A stretch of DNA of 64,000 nt from Aquimarina sp. Aq78 (GTDB lineage Bacteria; Bacteroidota; Bacteroidia; Flavobacteriales; Flavobacteriaceae), in contig NZ_OMKA01000003.1 of assembly GCF_900299525.1 (NCBI RefSeq), positions 310,001-374,000 of the forward strand. The letters run 5' to 3'. Position 1 is the first letter of the stretch. The number at the start of each line of letters is the position of its first letter. The notes under the pieces were generated by a model. It made no database searches. It saw only the letters and a program-made list of their open reading frames with translations, and had not been told where the DNA came from. A program made the position numbers and the translations under genes. This document shows, piece after piece, positions 17,717 through 27,400 of this stretch.

Positions 17717-17897
17717 TACGCTATCTCTAAGAAAAAACTAAAAGATAACCTGAGTAACCTTATTTCTTAAAACAATAAAAGCTACCTGTTACAGTAGCTT
17801 TTATCTTTATTTTATTTACTTCTTACTCTCACTACCAATCTGGTACGGTACCCGACAGAGTCGAGCACTAGCCATCACATTCGAGCGGTAGCAGGGG
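17717..17897. repeat. long direct repeat, copy B
   Basis: Same block as copy A. Its central hairpin is extended to 11 bp (ATAAAAGCTAC / GTAGCTTTTAT) by a C-to-T change. It lies just downstream of the ankyrin gene stop on the minus strand, so it probably ends that transcript. Confidence 0.8.
17848..17868 (-). repeat. small conserved hairpin, copy 3 of 3
   Basis: Identical in its 21-nt core to copy 2. It is the copy nearest to the ankyrin gene. Confidence 0.65.
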
Positions 17898-17932
17898 TCG
17901 AACAATAGCAATTACATTCGGGCGGCAGCAGG

Positions 17933-18406
17933 TTAATTATTAATCATCAATTCAAAAACTTCCTTATAACCTGCTAATTCAGCTATTTGTAAAGGAGATT
18001 TATTTACATTATTAATATGGTTTGGATTAGCTCCATGGGATAGTAATAAACTAACCATCAGAGCTCTCTTACCATAACCTTTATCATTAAATACTGCTGA
18101 CCAAAGAGCCTGATTACCATAAATATCTACTAGATTTATATCTATATTCTTTTTAAGAGAGGTCTCCAAAATTTCTTTATCAAAATATATTGCTATATGA
18201 TGTAAAATTGTTTGTCCTTTTTTATCTTGATAATTTAAATCGATTCCTTTATCTATCAGAAAAAGTGATATTTCTTTTAACTCCTCAAATATTGAAACCA
18301 TAAGTAAGTTATAAGAACTTTCGTTTATAATATTTAAATCTTCTTGAGAAAAATTAGTAATAAAGTCTTTAATTTTTTTATCTCTTATAAGCCTAAATAA
18401 ATCCAT
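17933..18406 (-). CDS. ankyrin-repeat protein, probable immunity protein of the RHS nuclease
   Basis: This 157-aa cytosolic protein has at least three ankyrin repeats: about residues 30-61 (NLLMVSIFEELKEISLFLID), 63-94 (QTILHHIAIYFDKEILETSL) and 95-155 (GNQALWSAVFNDKGYG, then a longer repeat ending LLLSHGANPNHINN). It begins 24 nt after the stop of the 3410-aa RHS protein on the same strand, the place where toxin-specific immunity genes sit in RHS loci. Ankyrin proteins are known as one class of immunity proteins of polymorphic toxins. Binding to the GH-E nuclease tip is therefore inferred from position and type. It is followed by the repeat region at 17362-17932. Confidence 0.82.
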   Translation of the reverse strand: MDLFRLIRDKKIKDFITNFSQEDLNIINESSYNLLMVSIFEELKEISLFLIDKGIDLNYQDKKGQTILHHIAIYFDKEILETSLKKNIDINLVDIYGNQALWSAVFNDKGYGKRALMVSLLLSHGANPNHINNVNKSPLQIAELAGYKEVFELMINN

Positions 18407-18430
18407 TTATATATATATTAAAATAACCTT

Positions 18431-21400
18431 CTATTCTCTTTGAGGACGCGCTTGACCTTCATAAACACCACTTCTATTTGACGAAGGTAATTCAGGCACA
18501 TACTTTGATGGGTTATTATATTCATCCAACACTTGCTTCCATGTAACCTCACCATTAATATACTTCTGTCTTAATGCATGCCATTCGTTTCCTGGAGTAT
18601 GTCCCATATCCCATTGACCTACTCTACTTTTAGTTTGATCCCACTGAATTAATTGAAATGTATTTGGATCATAAACATTTCCATTTACATCAGCTTTAGC
18701 TGCATTACACCATACTGTTTCAACTACCCCTTTTCTAAAAGATGGTCTATGCCTTGACTTATAAATACGTTCAACTATACTCCCTACTTGACGTAAAGTT
18801 GATTCATTTAATTCAACAGGAAGCATTCTAAAGGTTGAAGAAAAACCTATTTCACTTCCTGTTTTACTAGTTAATCCTCTTAAACTTCTAGCATTAAAAA
18901 ATGCTCTAACTTCAAAAGCAGATAAAGCTAAATCAAGAGTTCCCCAACCATAATTACCTTCTGAATAATTATTTATAGCAGAAGCTGCTCCTCCAAGCGG
19001 GCTCATCTCAAAAGCAACCCATATAGGGTTACTTAGTCTAGCAAAATCTTGCATTGCTTTTTGTCCCGCCTGATGCTTCGCTATATCTATTTTCCTTTGA
19101 AAAGCTTTATCTCTAGATTGACCTACTTTTTTTGCTTCTTCAGGCGTAGTGTAAAACCCGTACTCTGAAATATCTGGAGGGTTGTAAAGGATAGGGACTA
19201 AATCAAGCTGTATTTTACCTGTTTTTTGCTGCATACTATTCCAATAATAGTATTCTTCCTGCCCTTCTAATTCAGTAAAAGCAATTACTTTATTACCGCT
19301 AAATGAATATGGAGTATAATGTGGATATTTTGCTGTCAATGGATCCACGGCAAAAAATCTACCCACTCTAGGATCGTGCATCCTGTATCTATAATTTAAG
19401 CTATTCCCTTCCCCTTTAACCTCATCATCTTTCTCCTGTCCTTGGAATCCGTATCTATAGTCTCCACTATTACCATGTCTATTAGGTAGAAGCATCCCGA
19501 ACGGGTAATAATCATTAAATGTAAGAACGTCTGGCACAAAGGTAGTAACAATTGTTGGATTAGCATCTGCTACCTCTGTAGATATCGCTACATTATCTAT
19601 AGCAAACACCTGTGTGATATCATCTTTATCTTTGGTTCGTACCCACTGTATCATAGTTACTACCCCTGCTGCTGTAAACGTAAATGTTTTTTCACCGTTG
19701 GTAGTCTCTATTTTTTCATGTAGAATTTCTCCAAAATTAGATGCTTTAATCTTAATATCAGGAGAAGAAGTTAATTCTAGATCATAGGTGATCGTATACT
19801 CTTTATCTGGTTCGGTAAGCATAGAATGTGCAATCCCGTCGTTACGATCATCTACCGATGCTACTAATTGGTTGGTATTTGTTGTTACTTGCGCTCTACC
19901 ATTTTTAAACCAATTATAATCATCATCTATAGATATCCATCCTTCAAAATCATATTGATTAACAACCTGTGTCGTACTAATACTTGTTTGTAAGAGTTTA
20001 CGGTCGCTAATTACACTTAATACATTACCTAAATGATTACTTAATTCGTAGCGTTTGTCTCCAACCGTTTTGGTTATTAAACTGGTTGTTTCTGGTTGTA
20101 TAGCTACCAATTCGAGATGTTTTTTCTCTACTCCTAGTCTACTACTGCCATATACTTGATGCTCGGTTAAGGTAATTTGTTTTTGATCTGTAATATCCTG
20201 TGGGTTGGACTCATTCGTCTCGTACACTGCCATTACATTACCCTGTGCATCCCGCACATATACCGTAACCTCTTCTGGTTGCCCGGGTATAGCCATTACT
20301 TTGGCAATACGATTACCTAGTCCGTCATATACAAAACGTATACGCACGCCATCTTTTTTAGTAATCTCTCGTATTTTACCATCTACGCGCCAGTCGATAT
20401 TGGCTATATTATCTTTTTCATCCCTTAGTAACTGTCCTATGGCATCGTATTGGTAGTTTCCTTCTTTCTGGTCTTTTAGATCATTAAATCTACTTCCTTT
20501 TACTGCATCATCTACATGATCCAACTTATTACTATTAGGCAAGTAGTGATAGGTAAGATCATCCATATCTACTTGATTGCCATTTTTATTAACAGTTACT
20601 CTATTTAGCTTTTTTAAATTCCCGTTACGATCATAACTATACGCACTGGTATAGTTTTGTGGTGTTGTTGTTTTAGAGATATCATAACCTTTCATATCTT
20701 TAATACGATTAAGCTGATCGTACTGGTAATGATTCATCTGTATCCCTTGTGGCGCCCCATTGGTATTTACCAGACTGGTAGTCATCTGCTTTATATTACC
20801 ATTATAAAGCTCTTTTGGGTTTTGTGCAGCTGCATTAGTATGTACAAAGGCGTTGATAGATCCTACTGACTGGTAATCGTTTTCATAATACCCTAATGTA
20901 TATCCATAGGCATCTTTTGCTGTTTTTTCTGTACCATCTGCTCCTGGATCATCTTTAGGATCCAGACTATCAGAATTTACTCCCTTTAGCCAACCATGTA
21001 TTGTGTAGGTATAATCCTGTCCTTGTACTTGTTGATCTCCTAGTACTGTTCTAGCTAGTGGTCCATGAGCAAAATATTCGTATTGTGCATCTTGCTCCCA
21101 TATATATCCATCTGCAGAGGTTTCTACCTTTACAATACGGTTATCTGCATCATAGGTATATCGGTGTATAAATTGATCTTGTTGCCCCTTCTGGTAATAT
21201 ACTTTATTTACATTACCACTAATCAAATCGTATTCGTATTCTATATTTTTAGTTCCTGAAAAAGGGATGTCTTGAGAATGAGAGAGGATACGATTATGCT
21301 GTACTAATTCTTTTACATTACCATGAACATCGTAGTGATAGTAGATCGCATTTTCATAATCCCGGGTTTGTATACCTTCTTTAACCGTATCATAATAATA

Positions 21401-24400
21401 GATAGCGGTTACCCGGTTACGAGAGCGTGCTTCTACTGTAGCGTCTAATACCCCTATGGTATTAAAAATATCGGCTGCATGACTTACTGGTTTGGTATAT
21501 TGTGTGCGGGTTACTTCGCGTTGCTCCTTGGATATAGAATATGGATAGCTATCCATAGCTACTCGGTTTTTGGTAGTACTATCGATTAGTATTCCTGTAG
21601 ATGCTTCTATAGCAATAGAAATATTAGGAATTAGTTCGCCTGCTTCGATAATACGTCCTAAACCATCGTATCGGGTATAACTAAAAGTATTATTTTTTAA
21701 TTGCTTTGCGTTTTGCGAAGCTATAATTCTACCCAGTTTATCATAGGCAAAACGAGTAATCCCCCCATCTGGAGTATATTGCCATACCAATTGGTTAAGG
21801 GCATTATATTTATAGCGTGTTTGTAAGCTATGATCTGGTAGCAATGCATCTTCCTCTAAATCGATGTTGGTTGCTCTATAGGTATTGATACGATCATTAA
21901 GAGTCCCTGCACCGCTATCGGTTTCTAACTGATCATCTGTAAAACGATTTACTCCTTCTGGCGGTACGGTCTGAATTAGGTTCCCTGCCTGATCGTAATA
22001 GTATAGTGTATACTGATATTCTTTATCAAAATATTGCATATCAAAATGCTCTACTACTCCTTCTATAGCATGCTTTACGTAGGCATTAATAAACATCTGA
22101 CGTTGCCCCTCTAAATATGCTTGATAGGTATCCAAAGAATAACTGGCATGAATGCTTCGTGTAAGTTCCTCACAGGTATTCTGATCTGATTGTGGCACTT
22201 CAATCCCACTCGTATCTACTGGAAAAGGACTTGGGATAGGAATACATGCCCCTCCTTGTTGTAATTGTACTAAGTGATTGGCAGTAAAAGTACGCCATGA
22301 ATCTCGTTTATCTACTGCAGTAGTATTGGTATGCGCCTTATAAGCATTGATCACGTTAACCATATCCCTATATCCATAGTTAAAATCGGTTGCCCCAAAA
22401 TCGGCTATGGTCATATAGAAAAGAGATTGCGTATCGCTAACTCCCATAGTTTTTAAGTACTGATCATAGTCTGCCACCAAATATCCCAAATGATATTTAC
22501 AGAAATCATCTGAACTATAATTCTCCTCTGTATCTCCTATTCTTATTAGAATGTTTTTATAAACCTCATAAGCATCTGTACAACTTACTGGTGGTAAAGG
22601 TTGTGGTAAACAAGGCTCTGCACAAGGTTCGTTTAATCGAGCAGCAAAAGTGATTTGTGATACTTCTGTAAACCTAGTAGCTTGTCTACTAGTTAATAGA
22701 TTTGTGTTTTTATCAAACGAAGTTGTTTGAGTACTACTACTATTATTAGTAGTACTTCTGGTCGCTGTTGGATTTAAGCTTACTGCTAATAGGTCGCAAA
22801 GGGAAAAATCTACACTATATGATTTTCCATCAATTTGTTCTCGCCGACTAATTGATAAAATAACATTTTTAGCTAAAATAATTTCACCGCTTGTATTTCT
22901 ATATCGTATTGAAGCACTAACTCCTCCGGAAAGTGAGGAGTAAGAGAATTTGGACGAATCCAAAATCATTATATCCAAAATCTCTTCTACATTATAAAAG
23001 TCCTCTTCAAAATCAAGTCTAAAATAGGTAAAACCATTATTTGGATATCCGGTTGGCCAACTATTAGGTGTATAATTTGCACTAAATGATATCCAATGTC
23101 TTGTATTATTATGAATCAAGCCTATTCTAGAAGGATCGCCATATATCCTGCTAAAATAACCAACAAAATCATCAAAATATGTTAATGGCGGATTATGAGC
23201 CTCGTATTGTGGAGCAAGTCCTATTCTAATTCTTTCTCCAAGTTGAAAAGAACCTAAAAACAGATCATCATACACTGCTTTAGGGACTTTGGTACCTGTT
23301 CTTGTTGCCTCTAATTGTGCATTAAATATTTTTTTAATTAGTACTTCAAATTGATTTTCCAGATCTGGATTTGTTTGGCAAGCAGATACATCTTCATTTT
23401 TTAATTCGTCTGGGTCTGGTAGTAATGGTAAATTTTCAGCTTTATCTAATAAATCACAACCAAACCATAAATTAGTAGGATGAATTCGTCTAATGTTATC
23501 TTTTTGATATTCAACAATTTTTGTATCACTTTCTACAATAGTATTATTTTCATCTTTATGAGAAATTATAAACTTTGCAAGTCTAGGGTTATTATAACCA
23601 CCAAAATTATTTTTAATACCTACGATATTCCCCTTATGTAAGTTCTTAATATTCGTATTAATATCAAATCTAATAACTTGTATATCTGAAAAACGTATTT
23701 CAAACTGACAGTTATACCCTCCGTTCTGATCCCCAAAAGTAGCATACACATGATCCAGATTAGAATAATTAAGCTTAGGATAATCACAATAAACATAAAC
23801 ATTACTAGGACCGGGAACATAACACCCACTATTTGATGTGAAGAAATCTTGTAATAAAGTTGTATACTCTGGATATTCTTTCAAGGAAATAGATTGAAAA
23901 AGATTATCCGTAGTTGCTTTTCCTTTATCAATTAAGGCATTCATTAAATTGGTCATATCCTCCCCAAATCGTTGCTCTAGAGAGTCATCAATACAAACTA
24001 TATCTCCAGTTGTTAAGTGATCATTAATATCCCCACAACATAAAAAATTAAGGATTCGTTCTTCATTTTCGGCTACAGTACCTACGGTACCCACTTTTGC
24101 GATTCCTGTTTCTATGGTATTTAACCAAGTGACCTGTACGGTTTGTCCAATAATGGTATTAGATACCCCTTCTGTTAACCCAAAGCTTACCGCACTAATA
24201 GTTCCCTGGTCGGGAAGCATCGTATCCAGACTCCATTGCATTTTTTGTACTCCATCTACAGTCAAGGTATACACACCACCTCCTAGGCTATTCCATAATA
24301 CACTGGTTCCTCCTCCAAAATACTGTGCTAAGTAGCTATTGGTATATTCTGTTAATTGTGCAATATCATAGGATGTTGCATTAATCTTTCCTAATTCTAT

Positions 24401-27400
24401 TAGTTTGTTCAGTAATTTCACCATAGACTTAGAGAAATAACTTTCTATGTTACAATCTCCGGATTCGTCCCAAGTGTTTCCTGTTCCCAAATATTGTCCT
24501 ACTTCGTTGGGGGTTCCTACACTACATTCGGCAATACGAGCTTTGGTAGTGCCATTAAAAATAATCTCTTTTATAGCTCCATTTTCTTCTATCTGCGCCA
24601 ATAACTGGTATTCAAATACCTTTGCTGTTGTATTATAGGTAGCATGTATCTTACTAATATTTGTTATGCTCCATTGTTGTCCATAGGTACTCCAACTTTG
24701 TGAAAAGGTATTTGGTAAACTAAGCGTTTGCTCTCCCTGATCTAATGGTGCACCTACTCCTATTTGTTGAGTATATTTTTTTCCATGTACTGTACCAGAA
24801 ATAATAACATCCTGCGATGCGGGGAAACTACCTCCTAACTCTTCAAATAATGCCATCGTAAAATACTGCCCTGTATATGCAAGAGGTGTTTTTGGCGTTC
24901 CTCCTTTTTGATTGAGATCATTAAAAAAACCACCCCAGTATAATTCTAAATCTCTTGCCAACGGACAGATGCCTGTATTGATAAAATATTCGTAGTTTAC
25001 CTGCTCAGCAATATCGTTCAATACTTGTTCTGGAGTTGCCCCGGCATTGTGGTACATATCGGTAGGCTGAAAACGTTTTTGTTTATTTTGATAGGCCGAG
25101 GACTTTTCATATTGGCAAAGTCTATCTGTGGTATTACTTATATATGCTTGCAAGCGAGTTATTGCACTTCTGTTATAAGTATCTAAACGAGCAATCAAAC
25201 TAACTGGTGCTTCTGACACTCCAATACAACCATTATAAAACCCTCTTTTAAGGGCGTAAGCATCCATAAAAGTAGACAGGATACGTTGTTTAAGCCCCAT
25301 ATAATTGGTCTTATAAGAGTTCCAGAATTGATCTTGTTTATCTATCGGCAATCTTTGAATTGCAGAATACACTGCTGGTACTCCTGCTGGTACACTACAC
25401 TCTTGTAAGGTGTTACAAATCGCAGTTTTGTATACCGAAGCCATTAAGGATGCTTTAGAGCCATCATAGTTTGTTGTTAAGGCTTCTTTTATAATAGATT
25501 TTCTGGCAGTATATAATGCACTGGTCTCAAAGTTATTTGGTAATGTTTTTGTAAAATAAGGGTCCTCATCGGCAATAGTTGTTCCATTGCTAGATAAAAC
25601 CCCTGCATCTACTGCTTCTTTAAATGTTGTTATGGATTTTAGATAATTATCATACCCATCAGGATTAAAATAACTGTTCGTCCCTGAGCGAAGCGTTTTT
25701 AATTCGCATACTGCTGTACTGTATGCTAAATAGCCATACTCTGGGTGGTATGTTATCAACGAAACTGCCCAACTATCCTGCCAGGTATCTGGATGTATTA
25801 TATCAGAAACATGCTCTAAGTACTGTGGTTCTACAAATACTTGCTCTGGGTTTTCTGAATCCTCTCGGACAGGACTATCGGCAATGATGGAAGGGGTATA
25901 TGTAATGGTTTCTACCCCATCCTCATCAATGTCAGTCTTTTTTTGAATAGTTATATAACTAATCGTTCCATCTTTTTCATAATAATGCCCTTTTGTATAT
26001 AATTCTGTCTGTGAGGATGGTTGCGGATCATAGGTTTCATGCCTGGGGTTTCTCCAACTATTATGTACCGCATCACTTACTTGTGTATTTAACAAACGGT
26101 TTTCTGTATTAAATATATTTAATAGTGTTGTCGTCGACCCTGATACTCCAGCTCCATATTGCCCTAAAGGACTTATATCTTGTAATAGCTGTTCTTTTTT
26201 GGATTGACAGCTAATTGAATCTGCGGTATCTTCATTAGCTCCTACACTACCATCAGAACATGGTGCCATACAAGCTTCTAACGCCTGATCCCATTGGGCT
26301 GCTAATGCATTTTCTAATTGCTGAATTTCTATGGTTGTCAACAATTCTAATTGTGCAGGGTCATAAGTTTCTATTTGATCGTCTACATAAGCTTGTCTTG
26401 CTTCTTCGTTGGTTGTAAAATCTCCTCTTAAACTTTGAGCACATTCTTCACAACTAGTAAAACATCCGTCTAGCAGTAAAGGCGTAGGAGATACATCTTC
26501 TTGTTTTACATAACAAGGATCGTTCGGATCCTGTAATCTGGCAATATAATCGTCTGCATATTCTTTCAACTTTTCTGAATCAATCTCCAGATCTTTAGTG
26601 ATATTAAAGGTTCCTCTTTTAATCGGAATTTCCATTTCATCCAAGGCAAAAGTATTTCCTTTAGTTCCTCCTAAAACCACAGAAGTTTGTTGTACTGGAT
26701 TCGTCATCAAACTTTGTGCTGCATTGTTTACAATATCTATAGTTAAATTATATGCTAAAGGATAAGTAACTTCACATTCGTCTGTTTCGGTAATTTTAGT
26801 TTTAAAAACAAAATTGGGTTGTTCATGAATCAGATCGTATACAAATTTTCTGGTTTCATGATGTATGGCTGTTTTGACTGAAGTATAGGATAATTGATCT
26901 TGCAGATTCCCTAATATGGCTGTACTTCTTATAGCATTATGATCTTCGTTGTTATCGGTATCACTACGGTTAATTTTCCCCAGAAGATCGGTACGGATTT
27001 GTTTATGTAATCCTGTGTCATCATTTTCTTCGTCTAATCCAATTAGATGATCTGGCTTATAGCCTGCAAGAGCAGTTGCAATGGTACGTCCTTGCGGATC
27101 CAGATAACTAATACTTAGTTGACGGTTAGGATCTAACACCATATTTTTTTTGTAATGGACTGCATTTCCTACCGAGTAACCAAACAAACGATTTAACTCT
27201 TTTTGCTCTGGTGTACCATAGTAGTATTCCATCTCATGTCCAGATCCCAATTGATGTGTTGGTCCTACTCCACTTTTTCTGCGAATACGTCCTGTATTAT
27301 CTGGAGTATATTCGATTTGAGACATAGGAAGTCCTTGTGCATCAGGTATTCTATTCTTAAAAGATCCCGTAATGGTATTTGCTGTAGAATAATAGTGTGA

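Larger units (their letters stand above)
17199..17932. repeat. intergenic repeat region downstream of the toxin-immunity genes
   Basis: This 734-nt region between the ankyrin gene and trxB holds two direct copies of a 180-nt block (17362-17541 and 17717-17897; the differences are a few substitutions). A third, shorter copy of the block's GC-rich part lies at 17607-17669, and a fourth fragment is near 17912-17932. Each full copy contains a hairpin (ATAAAAGCT...AGCTTTTAT) that can end minus-strand transcription. Each also has a GC-rich unit whose minus-strand RNA can form a 9-bp stem with a UCU loop (annotated separately). No gene was found. Confidence 0.75.

Noticed and set aside
17362..17932. 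Possible coding remnant of an RHS tip in the GC-rich repeats
   Set aside because: All frames on the minus strand are broken by stops within each copy and no YD or toxin motif is seen, so it is annotated only as repeats.
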